A stretch of DNA of 64,000 bases from Phoenix dactylifera. Lineage: Eukaryota > Streptophyta > Magnoliopsida > Arecales > Arecaceae. The stretch covers positions 5,604,812 to 5,668,811 of the forward strand of contig NC_052395.1 in the NCBI RefSeq assembly GCF_009389715.1, read 5' to 3'. The number at the start of each line of letters is the position of its first letter. The first letter of the stretch is position 1. Shown piece by piece: positions 24,489-34,724 of this stretch. Under the pieces are notes generated by a model, which did no database searches, was not told the origin of the DNA, and worked only from the letters and a program-made list of their open reading frames with translations. A program made the translations under genes and the position numbers.

Positions 24489-26182
24489 GGCCCTGTTTGG
24501 GAGAGCTGTTGGCAGTAGAGCTTTTGGAAGTAGAGCTGTCTGAAGTAGAGCTTTTATAAAAAACTGTTTGCTGTTTGGTAACTACATTTCTAAATTACTG
24601 TGGCATTTTAACATGTGTTTAGTAAACAAACTGAGAAAGTACTTTTATATGACAAAATGACCATAAAGGACATCACTAGTATTATACAACAGAGCATAAT
24701 AAAAGTAATATGTATTAATACATAAAAATATGATATAGTATAATATTAATATAATGTAATATAATATTATTATAATATAGTACTATAATATTGTGTACTA
24801 TAAAATAATAATTTAATATAATATTTAATTATTTAACATAATATATCAATGTATTATGATATAATGTAATATAATATTATATTTATAGTATAATATAATA
24901 ATAAATGTATACAATATTATAATTATTAGTGTAAATTTATTTTCCATCCTTCTGTTGTCCATTTATCTCTCTAACAAATTTTCTAGCTAGGTGATAAAAT
25001 TGGTTAAATAATTACTATTATTTTTATTTATTTATTTATTTAATATTTGTTCATTTATATACATATTTATTTATGCATTTATTTAGTATCTTATTTATTT
25101 ATTTATTTGTTCATATATATATATGTATATTTATGCATTTATTTATTTATTTATTTATTTTCTTTTTCTTTCCTTTTCTTTTTTTTCTCTTTTTTTTCTT
25201 TCCTTTTCTTCTTTTTATTTCCTTTTCTTCTTTTTCTTTCCTCTTCTTCTTTTTTTTTTCTTTTTTCTTCTCTTATTCTTCTTATTTATGCTTTTATTTA
25301 TTTATTTATTTATTTTTCTTTTTTTTTCTTTTCTTTTTTTTTCCTTCTCTTTTTTTCCTTCTCTTTTCTTCTTTTTTTCTTTTCTTTTTCCTTCTTTTCT
25401 TCTCCTTCTTTCCTCCCTTCCCTTCTTCTCTTTTCTTCTCCTCCCGCGTGGCCGGCGGCGCCGGAAGGAGCCCGGGCCACAGGAAGGGGGTCGGGCCATG
25501 GTTGGCAGCAGCTGGCCAGCGGCAGTCTTGGCCGAAGGGAGTCGAGGCGGCTCACCCGCTACCACAGCGGGTGCACGTCGCCGCGGGCGGACGCCACCGC
25601 CCAAAAGAGCACCCCCCGCCGGCCGCCATGGGGGCTTCGCTGCTGCTCGCCTCCTTGGTTCCGCCGCGGGATGCCGTTGTTCCACGGCTGGTGGAGGCCC
25701 AGCCACCCCACGGCTAAGCCCGACTGCTCCACTGGCCGGCCACGCGCTACAGATGGCATCGCGACGACCTTAGGAGGGGTCGCCGGCCACGAGTGGTGGC
25801 TACCCCCGTTGGCAACCATGGTTCACTAAAAAAAAAAAAAAGGAAACGGGCGACAGCGTTGAGAAGAAGGAGATAGAGAGGGGGAGAGAGAGAGTGGGAA
25901 GGGTGAGGGAGAGGAAGAGGCGTGGGATGGAGGGTTTTGGGAGGAACAATGTGCTTTTAAATCAGGATATTTTGGTCAAAAAAATAGCTTTCCAATAAAG
26001 CTAAAAACAACGTTTTCGGAAAGCTCCAAAATGGAGCTTCTTCCAGAAAGTTGTTTTCAGCTTTGTTGGAAAGCTGTAATAGCTTTCCAAAATTTTTACC
26101 AAACACCTTTTCTCATCCAAAAGTACTTTTGGAGGGCCAGAAAGTGCTTTTTGGCCCTCCAAAAGCTCCCCCAAACAGGGCC
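24489..26182. mobile_element. Non-autonomous DNA element with GGCCCTGTTTGG inverted ends
   Basis: The left end GGCCCTGTTTGGGAGAGCTG is mirrored at the right end, which reversed reads GGCCCTGTTTGGGGGAGCTT. The similarity continues inward as repeated AGCTTTTGG/CCAAAAGCT motifs. Such ends are common in plant hAT- or PIF-type miniature elements. Flanks show no clean target duplication. The core has an AT-rich part (24660-25140), (ATTT)n, a pyrimidine-only strand (25140-25440) and an abrupt GC-rich block (25443-25800). No transposase is present. Confidence 0.65.
25020..25440 (+). repeat. (ATTT)n and T/C-only simple-sequence tract
   Basis: About 120 bp of ATTT units followed by roughly 300 bp made almost only of T and C. 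Because stops are absent from such sequence, it yields long phenylalanine/serine/leucine frames that are artefacts. Confidence 0.9.
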
Positions 26183-26959
26183 CGAGTTTTATTTATTGTA
26201 GTAATTTTGGTATATAGGTGAAAAAATCCAATTAGGGTTGGAGCCCTTAATAAGAAGGCTCCTTTAGATTTTCTATATAAAGGCTAGGTCCCCCTCTTCT
26301 CTTCATATGGTTTTTAACTTGCCCCATTGACAGCTATCTTTTGAGAGGAGAAAGAAAGAAAAGATCAAGCCGCTATTATTTCAAGTGATTGAAGAATCGC
26401 ATTTAATATGTCTTTCGTATGTATATCTCACAAATTTAAATGCAAAGTTATTGTGATTCTAAATCTTAGTATGTTATTATTTATGATTAACATGATAATG
26501 TCAATTCTGAATGGGGTGAGACTCTCTTTGCTCCTGCTTTATGGTTTTGAGAGCAGGGAGGAGCCTAAAAGAATGATAATTTCAAAGGCTTGGTGCATGA
26601 AATGAATATTTCGAAACCCCATACCATGCACCAGCTAGAAATGAGCATGTATGATGGGTAAAATGGGAACCACCCCTTCTAACTGATTTAAGATAAAGAT
26701 GGATGGTTCCTGTAATCCCGGGTGAATCGATGCATGGTACGTAGCTAGGGACGGCCATCATCCTCAGAGATCATAGTGGACAGCCTCTGGCAGCAAAAGG
26801 TAAAGTGTTTAATCTTGGACTTCCCTCTCATTGCAGAGACATGGGTTCTCCTTGACTCATCAATTCTATCTCCTGAAGGTGATCGTTAATAGTGATTTCC
26901 TCACCTTGCTTGGTATCATCAAGACAGGGTGAGTCTATCCCTTCTAACCTCAACGCCGG
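26183..26959. other. LTR-like remainder and unassigned sequence
   Basis: Contains the TATA box and downstream part of the possible solo LTR (to about 26766), then about 190 bp without recognisable features before the CACTA end at 26960. No gene seen. Confidence 0.45.
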
Positions 26960-27594
26960 CACTACAGGAAAACTGAGCTATCCCGGCGCTTTTGTTGACC
27001 TATAGCGACGCTTATAAGCGTCGGCTAAAGTACCGCCGACGCAATCTAAAGCGTCGCCAAAGCGTCGATTATACCAGAGTGGCATAATTTTTTGCCGATG
27101 CATGACGAACGCGTCGGCAAAAACAGGGATATGCCGACGCTTATATAGCGTCGGCAAAAAACACGCATTTGCGTCGGCAATAACCCGACGGTATGGAATT
27201 CCCTGGTTTCCGCCGACGCTATTTAGCGTCGGAAATTTACGACGCTTTTAAGCGTCGGTAGATCCTTATGCCAGTGCTGTCCCACGAAGTTTTTTTAGCG
27301 TCGGTGAAAGCGTGCCAGTACTGTGCCACGGGGTCTTTTACCGACGCTTAAAAGCGTCGGGAATTGTTTTTTAAAAAAAAATAAAAACACGAATTCATAT
27401 TATATAACACACATTACAATACAGTCATTATAACAATATAAACCTGTATTAAATTGATACATTGACACAAACACTCAGATCATTCGAAATATGAATATTG
27501 TCATATCTGATTAAAAATTTGCTTAATAGACTTCAAATTACAATGTACTCTGAAAAATAAGAAACATATACATATCAAACTCATAAAAGATAAT

Positions 27595-29339
27595 CTAGAA
27601 TGCATCAGGGACGGGATTCAGCTCAATCATCATCATGTCTACAAGCGTTTGAAGAATCAAAAATCTACAAAAAAAAAAAGAGAAACCTTAAAAGTTAGGA
27701 ATAATGTGATACATTAACTCATATATCATATTGATAATATGTAAAGTATTGAAATATATATAGTTATTTACCTGAGAAGGTAGAAATCGTTGTAACATGG
27801 ATGTAATATTCGTAAGCTGAGACTGCAAATTTGTTTGGTTTTGCTTCAGCTCTTCAATAGTTGCTTGAAGATGATGAACTTCTGCAGTGTTACTACCTTC
27901 TCTGGCATTTCTTATATATGTGCCCACTGAAGACAACTTGTGGGGGTAACTCCAACGCCGTAACCCCACACTCGACCATAACGCTCTGGGCCCATCAATT
28001 CAGCAAGCACTTGAGCTTCAATATGATTGTTCGTGTCGGATGATGATGACCCCCCGACGTGCTCTGAAATAAGATTTGTTGCCCTATCCTATATCTCTCA
28101 AAAAAAAATTAAATTAATGTATGCGAATAATAGAACCAAAAAAAAATACAGCACAAGTCAAAGATGAATACATACAACTATATCTCTTGACTCCTCCCGG
28201 ACAAAGCTGCCATCTCGGTGGGTGTGAGTCATCTTATAAAACTCCACCCTACCAGGCTCCCTCCCATTATCATCCATCTACAACAAAAAGTATATTTCAC
28301 GAGTATACATGCTATATGATAGAATAATTTAAGATAAATTTAAAGAGTTTCAAAAAAACTTACGAATTCAGCTCTACGCCTCGCATAACTCATGGAGCCT
28401 GAAGTGTGAGGAACAGTCTGCGATGCTCGAGCAGCTCTACCAATATTGGAATATGTCTTCCCCCAAAAACAATAAACAATGTAATTTATACAATGTATAA
28501 ATTTCTAATCTATAATAATATTAAATACAATCTAAGGTATTGAAAAAATATACACAACCTGAGCTCTCTCGGAAAACCAGTAGTGGACAAGCTCCCTCCA
28601 CTGATGAGAGATTACATCTGGAGGACAAACACGGGCCACCTCCTCTTCAGTCATGCCCTCGTGCTTCCAATCCGCCTTTAGCTTTGCCTTATATTCTTTT
28701 CATTTGCGGTTGACGGACTTCAGCACCCAATCATGGCTATTTGCAGGAAGGACAAACTTTGTCTACATCAAAGTCAAAAATGTTATATCAATGTTAAATC
28801 AAAAAATAATTAAAGATAGTAAGCAACTTCAATTCTTTACCTCAACAACTCTAAAAAGCTCAATCTTATACAAAGGAAGCATTTCATTCCATTTCGTATA
28901 GTTGAGCAGACACAATTGTCCCTTCCGCGCAACTGATCCTAAAAAAGTGGATAAAATGCTTGCAGCATTCTTGATGGGCTGCCCCAGTTCGTTGCAATGG
29001 ACGACAATCTTCTCATCCTCAGGTAGGCTCCATACGTCCCGTGCTCGAGTGGGCCCTCGTGTTCTCCTCACTCTCCCCAGTCCATCTATAAAATAACAAG
29101 TCCATTAAAGGTAAATGATTTAAAATAGTTAGATTGTAAGAGAAATTAATATAAAAACTATAAATCAAATTACCCAGGACGTCCACGTCATCCGTGTATG
29201 GACAATCTGCAGGTGGGGTGTGCTCAGACTGGGACCCGGACTGAGTATGGGGCTCATCGGGCTGCTGGGAACGATCAGAAGTAGATCCCACGGATGTGTG
29301 CTGAAACTCAATATTTCTGAAACGTTTTCCTCGCGGCAT
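27595..29339 (-). pseudogene. En/Spm-type plant transposase gene (Transposase_24 type), dead
   Basis: Exons read leftward: 29339-29174 (MPRGKRFRNIEFQHTSVG start), 29085-28841, 28762-28559, about 28458-28363, about 28278-28174, then about 28096 down to 27773 and a last exon ending at TAG 27597-27595. The second exon carries RRTRGPTRARDVWSLPEDEK, hallmark of the plant Ptta/En/Spm family, and the sixth ends in a Gln-rich coiled coil. The third exon has an in-frame TGA at 28702-28700 where the family has Trp, and the frame shifts near 27925-27960. It is therefore not functional. This family is the DNA-binding accessory partner of CACTA transposition rather than the catalytic subunit. Confidence 0.8.
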
Positions 29340-29392
29340 ATTGTAATCTAGTATGCACAAAAAAGAATCAATATTAGTTAAATATTAAAAGT
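29286..29392 (-). repeat. Left arm of a ~106-bp inverted repeat
   Basis: Covers the start of the dead transposase gene and its upstream bases. It matches 30401-30506 in reverse orientation with only about two differences, across a spacer of about 1.0 kb. Confidence 0.85.
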
Positions 29393-30400
29393 ACATTACT
29401 TTTAATATTCTTATAACTGCCACCATCCTCTTCTGAATTGAGAATATTTAAGATAGTCTTCTCAACTATATTGTATTCCCGCACCAAACTCCTTATTCTC
29501 TCACAATTAATAAATATCACATGTTTCATTTGTTTCTTCTTCATCTCACATATCATCAGTTAAAGGGACTTTCTTTAATTGCAATTGCATTTATCACATT
29601 TGTCAATACTAAACAAGTTTATGGCACTGTTGGAACCCCCATTACATGTCCATGAGATATCTCCCGCATGGATAAGTAGAGATGAAGTGTAGAACTGTAA
29701 AGAAATAAAAGCCACCAGATTGAGAGAAGCATTTGATGCATTATCCTCAACCTTCATGGAAACTGGCAGTCACATTCACAAAGAACCAGGCATCCCTAAG
29801 AACTCAGGATTGCGTAACTACAGCAACCCTCGGTCTTGCACTTCAAAAGGAAATCAGCCATCCAAAAGTCCACTGAGATAAAGTAAGATGGTTTTTATGC
29901 TACATTAATCAAAAAAATGATCATGAATAGAGAACATGCACATAAATAGAGAACAAGCAAGGTATAAGTCTAAGCTATGGAGGGAAGAAGTCAGTAACAT
30001 CACATTGCTACAATACATGATCATCTAAGCTGGTCCAAATATTAGCTCTTAAAGCAACAGATTTTAATCTTCGAAAGGTACAAGAATCTTGATGTAAACA
30101 ATAGGAATGCCATTTAACAAGGAGGTGTTCTGCGAATATTATTTGATGATAAGAAAATAAGAGACATAAACTTATATGTGGAAAGGAGAAAAAAGAAAAA
30201 TTTACTTGTTTTGGCATAACCAGTTTTAACCAATATGTTCCGTATGCATATATGCCTTTTAATATTCCGCCAATTGATGAACTGAATTCTACTAGTTTGG
30301 TTATGATAGATTTTGAATGAGAGCTGGCTAGTTTCTTAATAGTAAGTAAAACATTAGTTTTATGCATTAAATTATTTTGCAATTTATAAATTATTTATAT
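29393..30400. other. Spacer between inverted-repeat arms; no gene recognised
   Basis: About 1 kb of AT-rich sequence with short open frames only. Nothing was assigned. It may be intron sequence of a captured gene. Confidence 0.5.
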
Positions 30401-30506
30401 ACTTTTAATATTTAACTAATATTGATTCTTTTTGTGCATACTAGATTACAATATGCCGCGAGGAAAACGTTTCAGAGATATTGAGTTTCAGCACACATCC
30501 GTGGGA
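30401..30506 (+). repeat. Right arm of the inverted repeat (second transposase start)
   Basis: Encodes MPRGKRFRDIEFQHTSVG on the + strand, a second, oppositely oriented copy of the transposase start, then diverges at once after the GTGGGA shared with the other arm. Confidence 0.85.
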
Positions 30507-31390
30507 CCAAAGACTCATATACAAAAATTAACAAACAATTGGCATTCTTTTTGATCAAAAGTCCAATTTTGATCTTTGCTTTTGGGTGTTTTTTCCGGAT
30601 TTTCAGATATCGTAACTTTTTTGCTTATATTGTTGATTGAGTTCTTTATTATGTGTGACTGTAAGTACAGGCAACCTAACAAATGACAAGGAGAGCTCTT
30701 TCCTACATCATTCTTTATCACGTATTGTCAATTTATGCTTCTGGTGGCTTCACATGTTTATCTTTCATTGATGTTTTGCAATAGTTCTTAATTTTACATT
30801 CATACCTTGTCAATTTATGATATTCTATGTGCACTCATTTACACTGCTTTTCTTGGTCATTTCTATGTCCTTTGCATGAAACAGACTTGTTTTTGTCTAT
30901 ATTTTGGACCAAAAGTGACGCCATATAGTGTTGAGGTGCACTCCTGCAGCTACTAATACATGGTGTAACCTCCTTGCATTATGTTATTTCTTTTCCTCGC
31001 CATTCTTTCCATTTGTTCATTTATGTTTTAGGATTTTCCTTGTGAATTTATCTTCTTAATGATTTCTAATTTCCTTCTGTTATATTCCAATTATTTTTTG
31101 CTTTAAAGGATAAAATTTTCCACAATAATACTAAAAAAAATCTGGACTGCTAAGGTCTTCATTTTATCAATTAGGGGAAAAAAATCCAAGATTGCTTTTG
31201 CCTGTTTTTTAATTTAAGTCAACTATTGTGCTTTATATGTTTGTCCTATTTCCTACTTGCGATGCTTGAGTATCTGATATCATTGCTCCATTTTCTAAAG
31301 GCTATTAGTCTTCATACCTACTTTGTGCCAGAAAATTGGAAATTGTTCTGAATATCTTATTCCATCATTTTTCCCTTTTCTTTCTCTTAG

Positions 31391-31505
31391 AGGTTACTTA
31401 CAAGATGGTAAGTTTAATTTTCTACAGGTTGATGTTGCTAGACAAATCCTTCATAGAATTATTACCAAAAGGGAAGGGTTCTCTTGGACAACTAGAGGAG
31501 GCATG
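31391..31505 (+). pseudogene. Two exon-like pieces of an apparently captured host gene
   Basis: A mini-exon 31391-31407 and an exon 31428-31505 are framed by good pyrimidine-AG and GT sites. The second is exactly 26 codons, VDVARQILHRII then TKREGFSWTTRGGM. The intron-like, T-rich surroundings and the continuation with two more phase-matched exons beyond the retroelement (45861 on) suggest one host gene segment carried inside the CACTA element. I do not recognise the protein. Confidence 0.45.
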
Positions 31506-31850
31506 GTATGCATCTAATTCATCCTTTTCATCAAGTTTTTGAGACATGAGGAAGGTAGTTACTGAAGTTCCTATGGTTTTCTAAAAAATAAAGAAAAATG
31601 ATCATCAGGTCTATATTTTAACATATCTATTTTCCTTTGACGCATCAACTATATGAAATGGCATATCATAAGAGTGGTTATTATGTTTTTATAGTTTGTA
31701 TTTTATGAGGGAAAGATTGGTCAGGGCCCAACCAATTCATCTTATGGTTTGTAAGCTGCAGATAACTCTCTTAGCTTTGGTTCACTATTATTTGGACCCA
31801 AAAGTTGGTATGCCATTTTCAAATTTCATCTTTAGATGGACTAGATAATT

Positions 31851-31855
31851 GTCTG
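31851..31855 (+). other. 5-bp target-site duplication GTCTG (left)
   Basis: Identical to 45426-45430 on the far side of the Tat retrotransposon; it marks a single clean insertion. Confidence 0.95.
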
Positions 31856-33004
31856 TGTTGGGGGAAAAACCCCAAGTCATACCGCCACGGAGGCGCTCGG
31901 CTAGAGAGCGCCGATCTGAAAAGATGCTCGGCCCAAGAGTGCCGACCGGAGCGCCAAGAGGCGCTCGGATCAACCAACGACTAAGTAGGGATGCTCGGCT
32001 AGAAAGAGCCGACCAGAGGACGCCGACCAGAAAAGCGCTCGATTAGAAGGCGCTGACCAGAGAGGAAAGCGCGCGGAATAAAGGCGCTCGGCTAGAAAGA
32101 GCCGACCAAAGGGCGCCGACCAGGAGCATTAGAAGCAACCCCGCCACAGGGCGCCCCAGTGGGCGACCAGCTCGGCTCGGCACCCCTGCCGAGCCGATTG
32201 CCTTGACCAGATGTTCAACTCCTACTTAACCCCCTGAGGGACTTGACAACTCCACTACAACCTGCCGCTATCTCCAAGCCGTCAAGGCATAAGATCTCCG
32301 CAGGTATTTGGCACGACCTGCCATTAATGCATGAGACCTCCTCAAGTCTCCGATGCGCTCAGTCATTTAATGAACACGGCTCAAGACGATCTCCGGATCA
32401 CTGAACCATCAAAGCGTATGGCTCTCCCTGACCGCCGGTTCATTCGGTAATAAATGCGCTTACCATCCATGGACCCCGGGCCTACCACGGCCGGCGGTTC
32501 AACCACTCCAACAGGTCCGATCGACCGTGACAACTCCCTGGTTCCGGTCTGAGTCGGCCTTATTTTCCACTATGCCATTAATGGGCCAAATCGTGCCCAA
32601 TTATTACAAAAGAGGACAAATTCCCTGTCACCTCCCGGGCAACATAAAATCCCTCTATAAAAGGGAGCCTGGGAGGAAAGAGAGGGGGGAGGGACTGAAA
32701 CATAACAGCACAGACAATTAAGCACCAATATCCTCTTATTCTCCTTCACCCTCTGGCTTGCTCTCTCCACATATTTGCCCCCTCTGACTTAAGCATCGGA
32801 GGGCCGGCGCCGGGGAGCCCGGCCACCGGCTTCTTTTTTGCAGGACGGGACAGGACAGGACGCACTCTCCTCTCCGCTCTCTCACACACCCTAGGAGGGC
32901 ACAGGAGGACGCAGCCGGCCGGCGCACCACCGTCCGCCCTCCCCGCGGTGGAGCTCCTCCTTCCCCAGCTTCGCGGCGGCCCCCGGGTCCAATTTCCAGC
33001 AACA
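31856..33004 (+). repeat. 5' LTR of the Tat element
   Basis: 1149 bp, TG...CA ends. The U3 part holds many short GCTCGGCTAGA/GAGCCGACC repeats able to pair. The TATA box is at about 32655. The 3' part is GC-rich. Confidence 0.95.
32655..32664 (+). promoter_or_regulatory. TATA box in the 5' LTR
   Basis: CTCTATAAAAGGGAGCC in the LTR is a strong plant core promoter. It is repeated at the same place in the 3' LTR (about 45076), where it points out into the CACTA element. Confidence 0.8.
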
Positions 33005-33006
33005 GT

Positions 33007-33024
33007 TGGCGCTAGAGGAAGGGC
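33007..33024 (+). promoter_or_regulatory. Primer-binding site, probable
   Basis: TGGCGCTAGAGGAAGGGC starts two bases after the LTR and has the TGG that pairs with a tRNA CCA end. I could not assign the tRNA with certainty; it is not the initiator-Met type. Confidence 0.6.
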
Positions 33025-33038
33025 CCGAGTTCGCTGCC

Positions 33039-34724
33039 ATGAAGCTAAGAAGCAAAGGGGCTTCCAATGCCTCTCGACGTCCTCCACCCAGTCCTGAGCA
33101 TTCCGTCCGGAACTCACCACCTCCGGCCGAGTCAACCCCTCAAGTTCGGCCGGAGCAGTTTGATGCCCTGGTGCAACAAGTGCAAGCCTTGGCTACCGCT
33201 GTCCAAAGCTTGCAACCCAGGGGCATCCCAACGGCACCGCCTCCTCCGGCTCCAGCTCAACCGGAGCCTCCTACAAGCGGACTTCCCCTTCGAGGTCAGG
33301 ACTCTCAAGTCCAGGCCTCCCTCTGGAGAGAGCGCCCAGCCAGAGGCTACGGAGGCTGGCCACAGCCTTCAGAAGCTGAGTCGGTTCCAGGGCAACCTGC
33401 GCTCGAACGAACCGCTGCAGCGATCCTCCAGAATGATGAACTCGACAAGAAGGTCGAGAAGCTGGAGCGCCAAATCCAGGCACTCCACGAGAGAAAATCA
33501 GGATGTGATAACGACTTCGAGTTCACTACGAAGTCACCCTTCTCCCCAGAGATCGAAGGTGAACCGGTCCCATTACGGTTCAAGATGTCCCAGGTGGAGC
33601 CCTACAACGGCAAGGCTGATCCCCTTGACCACCTGGAGAGTTACCTGGTCTTAATGGCCCTACAAGGAGCCTCGGAGGCCATGATGTGCAAAGCTTTTTC
33701 GGCGACACTCCGAGGGCCAGCCCGGCTTTGGTTCACCGGGCTGAAGCCGAGTACTGTCTCTTCCTTTGAGCAGCTCGGTAGACAATTTGTTGGCAACTTT
33801 GCCGCCAGCCAGCCCCAGCGGCGGACATCCGACTCCCTCCTTGATATCAAACAAAAGGAGGGAGAATCCTTCAAGGAGTACTTGGACCGGTTCACCGCCG
33901 CAACATGGGAGGTCCGGGAGCTTGACCAGTCAATCGCCATGTCGGCGTTGAAGACTGGAGTCCGGTCCTACAGATTCCTCTTCTCGATCGAGAAGAATTT
34001 CCCCACGGACCTCACCGAAATGTTCGCTCGGGCGCGGAAGTATGCCAAGGCAGAAGAAGCCGTGGCGGTTAGGCGGGGCGGGACCGAGCAGAACCCCAAG
34101 AAGAGACGTCGCGAGGAGCGCGGCCAGCCCAGAAGCCCGTCTCCGCAACGAGCCAAGAATCCGCCTCGCCCAAAGAGTCCACCCCGGTTGAGAGGACCGC
34201 CACAGCAGAGGTCACCACTCCGCCCGAGGTTCCCACTGCAGGCCCGTGCACCCGAAGGGAGGTATGAAAAGTATACTCCCCTCAATGCTCCTCGGGCTGA
34301 AATCCTCATGGAGATTGAGAGTCGGGATTGCATCCAGCTCCCACCTCCGAAGCCAGACACCAGAATCCGGCGTGATCTCCGGAAGTATTGCCGTTTCCAC
34401 CGGGATCACGGCCATGATACCGAGGATTGTTATCAGCTCCGAAATGAGATTGAAGCACTCATTCGCCGAGGGGTGCTCGATCGGTTTGTGCAAGGCCGGC
34501 GTGAAGGGAAGAAGCCAGCCGAAGGAGCAGCACAGCCTGAAGGTTCAAATGCCAACAGGCCCATCACCGGCGTCATCAACACTATCCGAGGCGGGACCTC
34601 GGCTGGGGAAGCCTCAGGGGAAGAAGCCTCCTCGAAGCGCCCGAGCACCTCTGAAGCCATCTCCTTCTCAGATGATGATCTAGAGTCGAAACTCCCCATG
34701 ATGATGCCGTGGTCATCTCCATGA
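33039..34724 (+). CDS. Tat retrotransposon gag
   Basis: 561 residues from the ATG at 33039; the frame is open further back into the primer site, but no ATG lies there. A Pro-rich N-terminus and a coiled coil are followed by the retrotransposon gag domain (about residues 190-330: PLDHLESYLVLMALQGASEA, GPARLWFTGL). Then comes an Arg/Pro-rich basic stretch and a CX2HX4HX4C-like knuckle (CRFHRDHGHDTEDC) near residue 460. It forms the particle that packages element RNA. The frame ends at TGA 34722-34724, where it overlaps the pol frame. Relatives usually read gag and pol as one frame, so the short C-terminal tail is probably the result of a small deletion near 34680-34690. Confidence 0.9.
   Translation: MKLRSKGASNASRRPPPSPEHSVRNSPPPAESTPQVRPEQFDALVQQVQALATAVQSLQPRGIPTAPPPPAPAQPEPPTSGLPLRGQDSQVQASLWRERPARGYGGWPQPSEAESVPGQPALERTAAAILQNDELDKKVEKLERQIQALHERKSGCDNDFEFTTKSPFSPEIEGEPVPLRFKMSQVEPYNGKADPLDHLESYLVLMALQGASEAMMCKAFSATLRGPARLWFTGLKPSTVSSFEQLGRQFVGNFAASQPQRRTSDSLLDIKQKEGESFKEYLDRFTAATWEVRELDQSIAMSALKTGVRSYRFLFSIEKNFPTDLTEMFARARKYAKAEEAVAVRRGGTEQNPKKRRREERGQPRSPSPQRAKNPPRPKSPPRLRGPPQQRSPLRPRFPLQARAPEGRYEKYTPLNAPRAEILMEIESRDCIQLPPPKPDTRIRRDLRKYCRFHRDHGHDTEDCYQLRNEIEALIRRGVLDRFVQGRREGKKPAEGAAQPEGSNANRPITGVINTIRGGTSAGEASGEEASSKRPSTSEAISFSDDDLESKLPMMMPWSSP

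Larger units (their letters stand above)
24301..26766 (+). mobile_element. Possible solo LTR interrupted by an inverted-repeat element
   Basis: The flanks of the 24489-26182 element join into a roughly 770-bp LTR-like sequence. It starts TGTTAGATGA, has a TATA box (CTATATAAAGG) at about 26274 and may end at TCA at 26766. GAGAT occurs just outside both proposed ends (24296-24300 and 26767-26771), as a 5-bp target duplication would. With many CA dinucleotides to choose from, such a match can arise by chance, so this is tentative. Confidence 0.3.

Noticed and set aside
25047-25829. Several long overlapping + strand open frames (up to 260 codons)
   Set aside because: They are translations of ATTT and T/C simple repeats running into a GC-rich block. 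Three frames are open at once, and the composition is only Phe, Ser, Leu, Ile, Tyr. This is not coding.
33006-33038. Extending gag upstream to the first codon of the open frame
   Set aside because: The extension starts with TTG inside the primer-binding site; the first ATG is at 33039.
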